A stretch of DNA of 64,000 nt from Avispirillum sp959601495. Its GTDB lineage: Bacteria > Bacillota > Clostridia > Oscillospirales > CAG-272. Shown in pieces: positions 1 through 8,649 of this stretch. Each line of letters begins with the position of its first letter. Position 1 is the first letter of the stretch. Under the pieces are notes generated by a model, which saw only the letters and a program-made list of their open reading frames with translations, was not told where the DNA came from and ran no database searches. The stretch is from contig CAUGPT010000008.1 of the NCBI GenBank assembly GCA_959601495.1, forward strand, positions 6,547-70,546. The letters run 5' to 3'. The position numbers and the translations under genes were made by a program.

Positions 1-1
1 C

Positions 2-52
2 ACCCCTGTGCTTGACGGCGGCACTCACTTTGTCGAAGCCGTTATGGGCTGA
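2..52 (+). CDS. C-terminal end of an unidentified protein (partial)
   Basis: An open frame enters from the left edge and ends at a TGA, giving a tail that reads TPVLDGGTHFVEAVMG. It is followed within 20 bases by a strong terminator-like hairpin, which supports this being the true end of a plus-strand gene. Sixteen codons are too few to name a family; a racemase or hydrolase C-terminus is possible but unsupported. Confidence 0.45.
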   Translation, partial: TPVLDGGTHFVEAVMG

Positions 53-68
53 ACCTTATAGAATATAA

Positions 69-100
69 CAGCCTGCACCGCAAGGTGCAGGCTGCTTTTT
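69..100 (+). terminator. Intrinsic terminator of the left-edge gene
   Basis: Perfect 10-bp inverted repeat AGCCTGCACC/GGTGCAGGCT around a GCAA tetraloop, followed by a T run. Confidence 0.85.
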
Positions 101-103
101 CGT

Positions 104-138
104 AAAAAAGCAGGCAGAGAAATTTCTCTGCCTGCTTT
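104..138 (-). terminator. Intrinsic terminator of the minus-strand sugar metabolism pair
   Basis: 13-bp perfect inverted repeat (AAAGCAGGCAGAG and its complement) around AAATTT. Read on the minus strand it is followed by TTTTTT and lies 20 bases after the isomerase stop codon, so it ends that operon. It stands back to back with the plus-strand terminator at 69-100. Confidence 0.85.
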
Positions 139-157
139 GAACTTTTGAGAAATTTGC

Positions 158-1126
158 TTATGCCCAGGACATTGTGCCGGGCTTAGGCTCTCTGATGATG
201 CACTGCTTGAGCGTGTCGATAGCCTTTGAAAGACCCTCGTCGATGCTCATGAGGCTGTCCTCGTGCTCGATGGACATAACTCTGTCGTAGCCGACGAGAC
301 GAAGCTCGGAGCAGATATCTCTCCACCACTTGAGATCGTGACCGTAGCCGACTGCACGGAATACCCATGCGCGGTTTGCCTCATCGCCGTAGTGCTTTGT
401 GTCAAGCACGCCGATGCGGGCGGTGTTGATGTCGTCGATCTTTGTATCCTTTGCGTGGAAGTGGTAAATAGCGTCGCCCAGATAGCGGATAGCCGAAACG
501 GGGTCGATGCCCTGCCATACGAGATGAGACGGGTCAAAGTTTGCACCGATAACGGGACCTACAGCCGCTCTCAGCTTCATAAGCGTTTCGGGATTGTATA
601 CGCAGAAACCGGGATGCATCTCAAACGCGATGCGCTTTACGCCGTGGCTCTCCGCAAAGGCGCCTGCCTCTTTCCAGTAGGGAATAAGCACTTCGTTCCA
701 CTGGTAGTCGAGAATGCCGAGAAAATCGTCCGGCCAGGGGCAGGTGACCCAGTTGGGGGTCTTGTCCTCTGCGCTGCCGCCGGGACAGCCGGAGAAGGTG
801 ACGACGGTGTCAACGCCGGCTTTCTCTGCGAGAAGCACGGTGTTTCTGTAGTCGCGGTCAAAGCTCTCGGCAATTTTCTTGTCGGGATGCACGGGGTTGC
901 CGTGGCAGGAGAGAGCCGCAAGCTCAATGTCATATCTCTTGAAGGTGTCAAGCCACTCGTTGAACTTTTTCTCATCGGCGAGCAGCACCTCGGGGTCGCA
1001 GTGAGCCTTGCCGGGGAATCCGCCGGCGCCGATCTCAACAGCCTCAACGCCCATGGGCTTCAGCTTTTTCAGCGTCTCTTCAAGTGAAAGGTTGCCGTAA
1101 AGGTTGGCAAGAACGCAAAGTTTCAT
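158..1126 (-). CDS. Sugar phosphate isomerase/epimerase family protein (xylose isomerase-like TIM barrel)
   Basis: A 322-residue single-domain protein of the AP-endonuclease-2/xylose isomerase-like TIM-barrel superfamily, whose cytosolic members isomerise or epimerise sugars and polyols using a divalent metal. Likely metal ligands are visible in order: Glu169 in FEMHPG, Asp198 in NFDPSHL, His224 in HFHAKDT and a late Glu in SIEHED near the C-terminus. The start has a GGAGG ribosome site about 8 bases upstream. It lies 21 bases downstream of a Gfo/Idh/MocA dehydrogenase, a pairing typical of inositol, rare-sugar or glycoside catabolism. The substrate cannot be told from the sequence; no transporter or kinase is adjacent. 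Confidence 0.88.
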   Translation of the reverse strand: MKLCVLANLYGNLSLEETLKKLKPMGVEAVEIGAGGFPGKAHCDPEVLLADEKKFNEWLDTFKRYDIELAALSCHGNPVHPDKKIAESFDRDYRNTVLLAEKAGVDTVVTFSGCPGGSAEDKTPNWVTCPWPDDFLGILDYQWNEVLIPYWKEAGAFAESHGVKRIAFEMHPGFCVYNPETLMKLRAAVGPVIGANFDPSHLVWQGIDPVSAIRYLGDAIYHFHAKDTKIDDINTARIGVLDTKHYGDEANRAWVFRAVGYGHDLKWWRDICSELRLVGYDRVMSIEHEDSLMSIDEGLSKAIDTLKQCIIREPKPGTMSWA

Positions 1127-1147
1127 TTTTTGAACCTCCGCTTTTAA

Positions 1148-2248
1148 TTATTTGTTAAGAAATACGATGTCGCCGGTCTTAGCGGACTCGTAGATGCCCT
1201 CAAGTATCTGAGTTACAACGTATGCCTGCTCGGGAAGAACGCAGGGATCCTTATCGTCGATGATGGAGTGAATCCACTGGTAAGCCTCTCTCTCGTGAGG
1301 AGCGCCGCCCGCGTTGCCGCTGAAGTAGTCGACTGCGCCTACGTTGAGGTCGATCTCTTTGATGATCTGTCTGTTGTTTTCAACGCTGTTGAAACGGAGA
1401 CCGTGGATCATGTCCGCGCCGCCCTTAGTACCGCAGATAAGTGTCTGAGCCTCTCTGACTTCAAGGGTGTTCAGCGCCCATGCGGACTCAAGGCTGATGG
1501 TCGCGCCGTTTTCCATAACGACAAAGCCGAAAGCGGAGTCCTCAACGGTGAACTCGTTGGGGTCCCAGTCGCCGCAGGCGTTGCCTGTCTGGGTCTGGTA
1601 GCGGAACTTATGATATGTAGTACCTACACAGTATTTGGGCTTGTAGTTGTTCATGGTCCAAAGTGTAAGGTCGAGAGCGTGGGTTCCGATGTCGATCAGA
1701 GGACCGCCGCCCTGCTCGTCTTCTTTAAGAAATACGCCCCATGTGGGAACGAAACGGCGACGGATGGCAAATGCCTTTGCGTAGTAGATGTCGCCGAACT
1801 CGCCGTGATCTGCGGCGTCCTTGAGATAAAGGGCGTCGTTTCTCTGACGGTTCTGATAGCCGACGGTGAGCTTCTTGCCTGTGCGCTTTGCGGCGTCAAG
1901 CATCTTCTTTGCTTCCTCGGAGTTGATAGCCATGGGCTTTTCACACATAACGTGCTTGCCTGCCTCGAGGGCGTCAACGGTTATAAAGCTGTGCGAACGG
2001 TTGGGAGTGCAGACGTGCACAACGTCGATAGACTTGTCGCAAAGCAGCTCTTTGTAATCGGTGTAAACCTTTGCGTCGGGTGTGCCGTACTTCTTGCAGG
2101 CAGCCTCCGCGCGCTCTTTGATGATGTCGCAGAACGCGACCATGTCGACCTCGGGAACGGTCTTCAGACCGATGAGGTGCTTGCCGTTGGCGATACCGCC
2201 GCAGCCGATTATACCGACTCTTACTTTGTCATTTGCTCCGATAGACAT
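1148..2248 (-). CDS. Gfo/Idh/MocA family NAD(P)-dependent oxidoreductase
   Basis: About 366 residues. The N-terminus carries the Rossmann motif VGIIGCGGIA, followed by the family's CEKPMA segment whose Lys is the usual catalytic residue, and the C-terminal alpha/beta domain has GGGPLIDIGTHALDL, the conserved substrate-pocket stretch. The family oxidises or reduces sugars, inositols and related polyols. A longer frame begins 39 bases upstream, but the ATG at 2246-2248 is preferred because a GGAGG lies 7 bases before it and the Rossmann fold then starts at the usual distance. First gene of a two-gene operon with the isomerase-like gene. The exact substrate is unknown. Confidence 0.92.
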   Translation of the reverse strand: MSIGANDKVRVGIIGCGGIANGKHLIGLKTVPEVDMVAFCDIIKERAEAACKKYGTPDAKVYTDYKELLCDKSIDVVHVCTPNRSHSFITVDALEAGKHVMCEKPMAINSEEAKKMLDAAKRTGKKLTVGYQNRQRNDALYLKDAADHGEFGDIYYAKAFAIRRRFVPTWGVFLKEDEQGGGPLIDIGTHALDLTLWTMNNYKPKYCVGTTYHKFRYQTQTGNACGDWDPNEFTVEDSAFGFVVMENGATISLESAWALNTLEVREAQTLICGTKGGADMIHGLRFNSVENNRQIIKEIDLNVGAVDYFSGNAGGAPHEREAYQWIHSIIDDKDPCVLPEQAYVVTQILEGIYESAKTGDIVFLNK

Positions 2249-2391
2249 ATAATTTCCTCCGGAATATAAAAATAGGTTCATTTGCAAATGTTTTTTGCAT
2301 TAAACTTATTTTATAGCATGGTTTGCGGCAAATCAAGCGTAATTGAAAATTTTTCAAACGACAATCTTCAATACTGTGAATATGCACAAAT

Positions 2392-3057
2392 TCACGCGGC
2401 TGTTTTGCACGGTTTTGACGAAGAGCGTATGCGCAATATGAGGTCGCCGTATTGCAGAGCAAAGCCGAAAAGAACGTATAGCGCGGTAATGGTTCCTATA
2501 CAGAAAAGGTACAGAGGAATGCCCAGCGTCTCGCAGTCGAGAAACGGATAAGGAAATCGTTTTGCCATATACGGGTCGGCGGCAGCACTTATCATTATAT
2601 ACACGAAATATGCAAGCGGCGCGCTTGTCCAAACGGCGGGCATCCACTGCGAAAAGCGCCCTTTTTTGTCGAATATCAGCCAGTCGGCGACGGTGGCTGC
2701 GGGCGTTGCCACGTGCAGAACGAACATGGATATGCCCTCGGCGCTTGTAAAGTTTATGGTGTGCATAAGAGCTACGGCGGCGATAATGCCCGTGAGGGAA
2801 ATGCACATGGTGCAAAGTCCTTTAATGCATACGAAGGGGCTGTCGCCCGCGTCCCGCTCGGGGGAGAGGACAAGTATTGCGGCGCAAAGCGCAAAATAGG
2901 CGGCGCAGGCGGCGTTTGAAAGCTCGGTGAACATACGGAAAACGGAAAAATCGAGCCTGCCCGAATATATGCCCGCCTGATACGAAATGCCCCATACGGC
3001 TGCGGCGGATATAAATAGTTTGTTTGCGACCGATGCGGTCTTTGTTCTTATTCTCAT
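2392..3057 (-). CDS. Pr6Pr-like integral membrane protein
   Basis: About 221 residues with six or seven hydrophobic segments. It resembles the bacterial Pr6Pr membrane family: an F..FTELSN segment, an H..TP...V.DWLIF motif in the middle, a PLAYFVY segment and YPYPFLD before the last helix. The biochemical role of this family is not established. The frame extends 53 codons further upstream, but that part is not hydrophobic and overlaps an inverted repeat; the ATG at 3055-3057 (MRIRTK) gives a normal family length, though its ribosome site is weak. It lies downstream of another membrane protein on the same strand, separated by a likely terminator. Confidence 0.7.
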   Translation of the reverse strand: MRIRTKTASVANKLFISAAAVWGISYQAGIYSGRLDFSVFRMFTELSNAACAAYFALCAAILVLSPERDAGDSPFVCIKGLCTMCISLTGIIAAVALMHTINFTSAEGISMFVLHVATPAATVADWLIFDKKGRFSQWMPAVWTSAPLAYFVYIMISAAADPYMAKRFPYPFLDCETLGIPLYLFCIGTITALYVLFGFALQYGDLILRIRSSSKPCKTAA

Positions 3058-3116
3058 AGAATAAATATGTGCCGTTTTTGAGAATTGTATACTATGAAGA
3101 TCGGCGCTTTTCTTAC

Positions 3117-3165
3117 AAAAATAATAAAATAACCGCCCCGCAAGCCGTACGGCTTTAGGGGCGAT
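3117..3165 (-). terminator. Likely terminator of the 434-residue membrane protein gene
   Basis: Nested inverted repeat: CGCCCC/GGGGCG arms enclosing the 14-base palindrome AAGCCGTACGGCTT, followed on the minus strand by a T-rich tail (GTTATTTTATTATTTTT). It sits just after the stop codon at 3173. Confidence 0.6.
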
Positions 3166-3172
3166 TTGAACC

Positions 3173-4477
3173 TTATACGCTGTCTGTCGTGTCCGAGGCG
3201 GCGGAGCGGGGGACACGGGCTTTATTTTTCAGCACAGCCGAAAACGTTGCAGATGCAAACATAAGCACTCCGAGCACAAGAACGGAAAGCCCTCTGTGCT
3301 GGAAAAACGCATGTATCACTGTTGCCTGCTTTGCGCCGCAGAACCATATAACGGGAAGCGCGGCAACTGCGAGAAACGCTGCGTTGTTCAGCGTTTTCTT
3401 AAGGCGCAGCCTTATGAGAGACACGACGAGTGCCGCCAGACAAAGCACTGCAAGAACGGCAAGAGCTACCGCCGCGGCGCGCTTTGAGCCGAACATTGCC
3501 TTCACAGCCGCCGCGAGGGCGCGGTGCGCGGTATATTCTGCGGTGTCTGTCTCGGCGGTGTTGCCCGTTCTGCGCAGAAACGAGGAAAAGCTGTCGGCAA
3601 AGCCGTTCATGTCGGTGAAAACGGTGGTGATCCCCATTTTTATGACCCACATTGAAACATAGCCGTAGCCCCATGAGAGAAATGTCGTGCCGGCACTTTT
3701 CAGACGTTTGTTTTCAAAGGCGGGAAGTGTCAGCAGTGCAATTGCGGGAAAGCCGTATGTGACTATAGGCGTAGTGTAAAAATCGAAAAACTGTGTTGCG
3801 CAGCCGACGATGCAGAACAGCATGGCGGCCCTGGCTCCGTCAAGCTTTTTCTCAAATATAAGCACTGCAAGAACCGCCGCAAAGGTTATTATAAAGCAAC
3901 AGGAGAACTGCAGCAGCTGCGTAACTACGGGCGGATTTACGAGTATAAATGAAACCGCAAGGCAGAGAGAGGCTGCAAGGCGCTTTTTGTATGCGAGCGC
4001 CGCTATGCAAAGTGCCGCCAGTCCGAGGCATACCGCGCTGTTTATAAGGCGTATATGCTCATAGTCGGCAAAAAGCATCATTGGGCGCACAACCGCGCGA
4101 AAGCCCTGCCAATATCTCGGATATATGCTCTCCGGTTCGGCGGTGCCGCTTACTACCTCTTCAAATGCCTTACCGCGCAGCTCGGGGTGATCTTCGTTTA
4201 CATGATGCGGATTTGTGACAATGGACTCGGGGGAGTCTATCGTCATATCGTAGGCTTCCATAAATATCAGCGATTCGGTAAAATAGTCGCATTGATAGGA
4301 CGAAAGATCGCTGACGTATGATTTATAATAAGGATATATTTTGCCGAGATATTTTGCACTTTGCTCGGCGTTTGTCTGTATTGCGGAAGTCGGGATGAGG
4401 GAAGCGAACAGCAGCAAAAGGCCACCGCAAAGTGCCGCGGCGATCGGTATCAGTATGAGTTTTACGGCTTTTTTCAT
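3173..4477 (-). CDS. Polytopic membrane protein of unknown function
   Basis: 434 residues with an N-terminal hydrophobic anchor (residues about 5-30), a soluble extracytoplasmic stretch of roughly 100 residues and then about nine hydrophobic segments. The layout (first helix, an outside domain, many helices) recalls polymer- or glycolipid-related membrane enzymes such as GT-C-fold glycosyltransferases, but no catalytic motif is visible and I do not recognise the family. It ends in a basic, Ser/Thr-rich tail. Neighbours are the Pr6Pr-like gene downstream and the fakA terminator upstream, so it is probably transcribed by itself. Confidence 0.65.
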   Translation of the reverse strand: MKKAVKLILIPIAAALCGGLLLLFASLIPTSAIQTNAEQSAKYLGKIYPYYKSYVSDLSSYQCDYFTESLIFMEAYDMTIDSPESIVTNPHHVNEDHPELRGKAFEEVVSGTAEPESIYPRYWQGFRAVVRPMMLFADYEHIRLINSAVCLGLAALCIAALAYKKRLAASLCLAVSFILVNPPVVTQLLQFSCCFIITFAAVLAVLIFEKKLDGARAAMLFCIVGCATQFFDFYTTPIVTYGFPAIALLTLPAFENKRLKSAGTTFLSWGYGYVSMWVIKMGITTVFTDMNGFADSFSSFLRRTGNTAETDTAEYTAHRALAAAVKAMFGSKRAAAVALAVLAVLCLAALVVSLIRLRLKKTLNNAAFLAVAALPVIWFCGAKQATVIHAFFQHRGLSVLVLGVLMFASATFSAVLKNKARVPRSAASDTTDSV

Positions 4478-4523
4478 TTCAGTCGGATCTCCTCTATGCC
4501 GGCAGGACGGCTTGTTTTTCGGA

Positions 4524-4560
4524 CAATATAAAAATCGCCCGACGGGCGATTTTTATATTG
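4524..4560. terminator. Bidirectional-looking terminator after fakA
   Basis: Near-perfect palindrome with 16-base arms (CAATATAAAAATCGCC and complement) and a 4-base loop at most. The arms themselves supply A and T runs on both strands. It lies 11 bases after the stop of the DAK2-domain gene. Confidence 0.8.
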
Positions 4561-4570
4561 TCATGCTGAC

Positions 4571-6253
4571 TTACTCAATGGAAATAATATAGCTGTAAAC
4601 AGGCTGACCGCCGTCTACCTCCATAACCTCCGCATTGGGGAACTTTTCTTTGAGAAAAGCGGTGACATCGTCGGCTTCTTCGGCACCCTCTCCGTAGTAG
4701 ACGTTGATGTACGATGCATCGGAGACCTTGGATACAAGCCCTTTTATGCAGGAAAGGCGGTTATCTGACGTGCAGATGATCTTTCCGTTGTAAAGGCCGA
4801 GGATCTCGCCCGTCTTAATGGCAGTGTCGCCGATTTCCGTGTCTCTGACGGCGTATGTGGTTGAAAGCGTTATAACGCCGGAGATTGCTTCTTTCATAGC
4901 GGCGATATTTGCGTCAAGGTCTGCGCTCTCGTCAAAGGCGAGCATTGCGGAAACGCCCTCGGGAACGGAAACGGTTTCGATAACTACGACCTTGCGGTCC
5001 TTGACTATCCTTGCAGCCTGCTGGCTTACCATGCAGATGTTTTTGTTGTTGGGGAGAACAAATACGGTCTTTGCGGGAGTCTGGAGCACGGCGTTAACGA
5101 TATCGTCGGTGCTGGGGTTCATTGTCTGACCGCCGGAGACTATTTTGTCGGCTGCAAGATCGCCGAACAGTGCTTCAAGTCCGCTGCCCATGCATACGGT
5201 CACAAAACCGTAGTCTTTTTCGGGAACGACCGGTGCCGTGGCAACGGGTGCGCTGTCAGCGTCGGGCTTTTCGCCCGACGTGGGTTTTGCGGCGGCACTC
5301 TCCGAAAGGGAAGAGTGCTGATTTTTCATGTTTTCTATCTTTACGGTATAGAGAGAGCCGTAGCGCAGCGCTTCGGTGAGCACTTTGCCGGGCTTGTTTG
5401 TGTGTACGTGCAGCTTGATGATCTCAGCGTCGTCAACGAAAACAACGCTGTCGCCGAGCTTCATAATAAACTGGTGCAGGGCGTCGGCAGTGCCCTCGCC
5501 GACATACTTTTCGTTTTTGGTAACGATGCACTCGGTGCAGTATGCAAACTTAATGCTGTCTGTATTGAAGTTTGAGAAATCGGCACTGTCGGATGCGGCT
5601 TTCTTTTCGGGCTCCTGTGCGTTTGCGGTAACAGGATTTCCCTCAAGGCAGGAAAGCATACCCTGAATAACGTCGAGAAATCCCGAGCCGCCGGAGTCTA
5701 CAACACCCGCCTGCTTCAGCTGTGGCAGCATATCTGGAGTTTTTTCAAGAGCTGCGGCAGCCTCGCGGTGCATAACGGTGAAAAGCTCGCAAAGCTCCAT
5801 ATCGGGCTTTGCGGTGAGCGCTTCGGAGGCGCCCTCAGTCATGAGGCGCATAACCGTAAGTATAGTACCCTCGGTGGGGTTCATAACAGCCTTGTACGCT
5901 TCCGCGGTGCCTCTTTCAAAGCCGCGGATGATGTCGGCGTTGTCAGCCTCGGAAAGCTCTTTCCACGTTTTGGAAATGCCTCTGAAGAACAGAGAGAGGA
6001 TAACGCCGGAGTTTCCGCGGGCGCTGCGCAGCATAAGGTTTGCCGCCTTCTGCGCCGCTTCTCCGACTCCGCCCTCAAAGCTTTGTGCCGAGTAATCTCC
6101 GCGCACGCCGCTCATTGTAAGACTCATGTTTATACCTGTATCGCCGTCGGGAACGGGGAACACGTTAAGGTTGTTTACCCTTTCCTTATCGTTGTCAAGG
6201 CAGCAGGCTGCGCTGACTATCATATCGCGGTACAGAGTTCCGGTGATTTTCAT
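4571..6253 (-). CDS. fakA: DAK2 domain fatty acid kinase FakA (YloV-type)
   Basis: 560 residues. The N-terminal 200 residues are a DhaL/DAK2 ATP-binding domain with the signature NVFPVPDGDTGINMSLT (about residues 29-45), whose aspartates coordinate Mg-ADP. A middle YloV domain follows, then a C-terminal DegV-like half. FakA phosphorylates fatty acids bound to a DegV-type carrier (FakB), feeding exogenous fatty acids into phospholipid synthesis. Length matches the usual 550-560. A Ser/Ala/Pro-rich linker of about 30 residues interrupts the protein near residues 320-345. The next gene upstream encodes a DegV protein, consistent with a kinase and carrier pair, although a 137-bp gap separates them. 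Confidence 0.92.
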   Translation of the reverse strand: MKITGTLYRDMIVSAACCLDNDKERVNNLNVFPVPDGDTGINMSLTMSGVRGDYSAQSFEGGVGEAAQKAANLMLRSARGNSGVILSLFFRGISKTWKELSEADNADIIRGFERGTAEAYKAVMNPTEGTILTVMRLMTEGASEALTAKPDMELCELFTVMHREAAAALEKTPDMLPQLKQAGVVDSGGSGFLDVIQGMLSCLEGNPVTANAQEPEKKAASDSADFSNFNTDSIKFAYCTECIVTKNEKYVGEGTADALHQFIMKLGDSVVFVDDAEIIKLHVHTNKPGKVLTEALRYGSLYTVKIENMKNQHSSLSESAAAKPTSGEKPDADSAPVATAPVVPEKDYGFVTVCMGSGLEALFGDLAADKIVSGGQTMNPSTDDIVNAVLQTPAKTVFVLPNNKNICMVSQQAARIVKDRKVVVIETVSVPEGVSAMLAFDESADLDANIAAMKEAISGVITLSTTYAVRDTEIGDTAIKTGEILGLYNGKIICTSDNRLSCIKGLVSKVSDASYINVYYGEGAEEADDVTAFLKEKFPNAEVMEVDGGQPVYSYIISIE

Positions 6254-6390
6254 TATTTTGTCTATGCCTTTCTCTTTGCAAACTTGATCCTGACCGCCTG
6301 CCGCATGGCAAGGGCGGGGTTAAAAGCTACAAACACGCAGGCTGCAAAAGGGAAATATTGCCGTCTGCATATACGGACAGAATTATAATC

Positions 6391-7257
6391 TCAGCGGTGG
6401 GTGCCGAGGAAGAATATTGCCAGTGTGCCGGGTCCGGAGTGCGAACCGATAACGGCACCCGTATAATCTATCATTATATCTTTGACGCCCAGACGCTCGC
6501 GGATAAGGTTTGCCGTGTATTCGGCATCCTCGATGCAGTCGCCGTGGCAGATGAACACGGTCTGCGATGCGGGGTCGATGGCGGTCTCCGCCATTTTATT
6601 TACAAGAGCTTCGAGAGAAGCCTTTCTTCCGCGCGCTTTTCCGACATTTATAAGATGACCTTCGTTATCTACGTGCATTACGGGCTTTATGGAAAGCATA
6701 GAGCCCACAACGGCAGTTGCCGCGGAAACGCGCCCGCCGCGCTTAAGGAAAAACAGATCGTCAACGGTGAACCAGTGGCAAAGGTGCAGCTTTGTGTCTT
6801 CGACGTAGTCGCGTACCTCTTCGATGGAAGCGCCGCTGTCGCGTTTCTTTGCCGCAAGGTAAACAAGCAGACCTTCGCCGAGAGAAGCACACAGCGAATC
6901 AACGCCGTACACCTTTCTGTCGGGATACTGTTCGGAAAGCTCTTTGCAAACAAGTATGCCCGTGCTTGCAGTGCTGCTGAGTCCGGAGGAGAAACCGATG
7001 TAGAGGACGTCGTTTCCGGCACCTACCTCCGCGCCGATCGCTTCAAGAGCGGCCTCGTAGTTGATGGCAGAGGTCGTAGCGCTTTTTTTGGCACGGAGCT
7101 CCGCATACAGTTCTTTTTTGTCGGCTTCGGTATCCGGGACGGGATCGCTGCCCTCAACCGTGACGGTAAGAGGAATCAAGCTTACTCCGTATTCTTTTGC
7201 GCGCTCCGGGCTGAGATCGCTCGCGGAGTCTGTAATAATAACGAATTTGTCAGCCAT
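6391..7257 (-). CDS. DegV family fatty-acid-binding protein (FakB-like)
   Basis: About 288 residues, the standard DegV length. The N-terminus FVIITDSASDLSPE and the later segment IGFSSGLSSTAS are the two conserved DegV stretches that contact the lipid carboxylate, and the C-terminal GSHSGPGTLAIFF is also typical. The protein binds a fatty acid and presents it to FakA for phosphorylation. The start was placed at the ATG at 7255-7257 because AGGAAAGG precedes it at about 10 bases; the open frame extends 31 more codons without a comparable site. It is preceded by a near-consensus promoter about 200 bases upstream and followed by fakA. Confidence 0.9.
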   Translation of the reverse strand: MADKFVIITDSASDLSPERAKEYGVSLIPLTVTVEGSDPVPDTEADKKELYAELRAKKSATTSAINYEAALEAIGAEVGAGNDVLYIGFSSGLSSTASTGILVCKELSEQYPDRKVYGVDSLCASLGEGLLVYLAAKKRDSGASIEEVRDYVEDTKLHLCHWFTVDDLFFLKRGGRVSAATAVVGSMLSIKPVMHVDNEGHLINVGKARGRKASLEALVNKMAETAIDPASQTVFICHGDCIEDAEYTANLIRERLGVKDIMIDYTGAVIGSHSGPGTLAIFFLGTHR

Positions 7258-7456
7258 TATATTTGCCTTTCCTGATGATTTTATATTATCCGAAAGCTTT
7301 TGCGCTTTTGCAAAAGCGGTGAAATCTTTTGTATACGGGCAAAATATCAAATGCGCACGGATTACCTGCGCGCAAGCGCCGGAGCCTCGGTGAGCAGACG
7401 AACACTGCGAATTTTTATGCGCTTTTTATATACCCGCTATTTTGGCAGTGTATGAT

Positions 7457-7486
7457 ATTATAACACAACAAATTGTTATATGTCAA
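7457..7486 (-). promoter_or_regulatory. SigA-type promoter for degV-fakA
   Basis: On the minus strand TTGACA, 18-base spacer, TATAAT. The spacer holds an AACAA-N-TTGTT dyad (7467-7477) that could be an operator. The leader to the degV ATG is about 190 nt. Confidence 0.75.
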
Positions 7487-7595
7487 TATTTTTTGCAAGT
7501 TCCGCACCTCTGACACCTGTTATATAAATCCACATATAAAATATGAAAGATTTTATATAAAATGCACATCGGAGCGTGCGGCGGGAAAATATTCG

Positions 7596-8621
7596 TCAAA
7601 GCGGCAGAGTGACCGTGAAAACAGAGCCTTTTTCGGGGACGGAGGAAACGTCTATGCCGCCGCCGCAAAGCTTTGCGATCCGCGCCGCAAGAGTCAGACC
7701 CAGACCGTTGCCATCGCCTTTGCAGGCGGTATCCGCCTGATAAAATTTGTCGAATACGCGTTTAAGCTCCTCATCCGTCATGCCGATGCCGCTGTCGCTT
7801 ATTCTGCACACCGCGAGATCTCTGTCGGACGTAAGAGAAACATCTATTTTTCCGTGCTCGGGTGTGAATTTTACCGCGTTTGAAAGAATATTCATCCAGA
7901 TATGCATCACGATGTCTTTGTTTCCGTAGTATACGGTTTCGGCAAGGTCGATCTCCAGATCTATCTCTTTTTTGCTCCATTCAGGCTCGAGCAGCAGTAT
8001 AGCCTCGCGTATCTGCTCATCAAGACGGTAGATCTTTTTGTCCGGTATGATCTCCATACCCTCAAGCTGCGATATTTTGAGGATATTGCCCGAAAGACGG
8101 GAAAGACGCTTGGCCGATGAGTATATGCGCTGCGCGTACTCGCGCCGCTCGGCGTCGGTTACCGAATCGCCGCGCAGAAGCGAAGCGTAGCCCTCAATGG
8201 AGGCGAGAGGAGTTTTGTATTCGTGGGAAAGATTTGCTATAAAATCCTCTCTGAACGTTACGGTATTGCCCAGCTCCTGCGCCATAAGGTTGAAGTCCCG
8301 AGCCATGCAGCTGAGCTCGTCTATCCGCGACTTTTCTTCAAGGCGCACGCTGAAATCTCCGCCGGCGATCTTTCGTGCGGCGGCACTGAATTTTTTGATA
8401 GGCTCAAGTATGCGCTTGCCGATAACGGCGGATATGACAACGCCCGCGATTATGCTGAAGCCGTACATTATGGACGCGGTTATGAAAAGGTCGAGCCCGT
8501 TGAAAAAGCCGCGGCTGCGCGCTATTACGAAAAACGGCGCTATGACTATGACGGACGCGGTCATTATGGCAAATATTATGAGCGAAAAATAAAACTCAAG
8601 CTTGAAGCTGTGCTTTTTCAT
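7596..8621 (-). CDS. Two-component sensor histidine kinase (HAMP, HisKA, HATPase)
   Basis: 341 residues. Two N-terminal membrane segments (about 9-35 and 45-68) are separated by only a dozen residues, so there is almost no extracellular sensor; the signal is probably sensed within the membrane or by a partner. A HAMP linker (70-115) leads to the HisKA box FIANLSHEYKTPLAS with phospho-acceptor His133. The ATPase domain has the N box (WMNILSNAVKFT), G1 (DSGIGM), F box and G2 (GNGLGL). It is transcribed after the response regulator gene, 28 bases away. This intramembrane-sensing layout is common for kinases tied to ABC exporters and antimicrobial-peptide responses, but no such exporter is adjacent. 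Confidence 0.93.
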   Translation of the reverse strand: MKKHSFKLEFYFSLIIFAIMTASVIVIAPFFVIARSRGFFNGLDLFITASIMYGFSIIAGVVISAVIGKRILEPIKKFSAAARKIAGGDFSVRLEEKSRIDELSCMARDFNLMAQELGNTVTFREDFIANLSHEYKTPLASIEGYASLLRGDSVTDAERREYAQRIYSSAKRLSRLSGNILKISQLEGMEIIPDKKIYRLDEQIREAILLLEPEWSKKEIDLEIDLAETVYYGNKDIVMHIWMNILSNAVKFTPEHGKIDVSLTSDRDLAVCRISDSGIGMTDEELKRVFDKFYQADTACKGDGNGLGLTLAARIAKLCGGGIDVSSVPEKGSVFTVTLPL

Positions 8622-8649
8622 AAAAATGATCCTTTCGGCAGAGGCGTAT

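Noticed and set aside
263..1087. Long plus-strand frames overlapping the isomerase and dehydrogenase genes
   Set aside because: They lie antisense to strong family matches; codon structure of the opposite strand in a 50% GC genome produces long antisense frames without stops.
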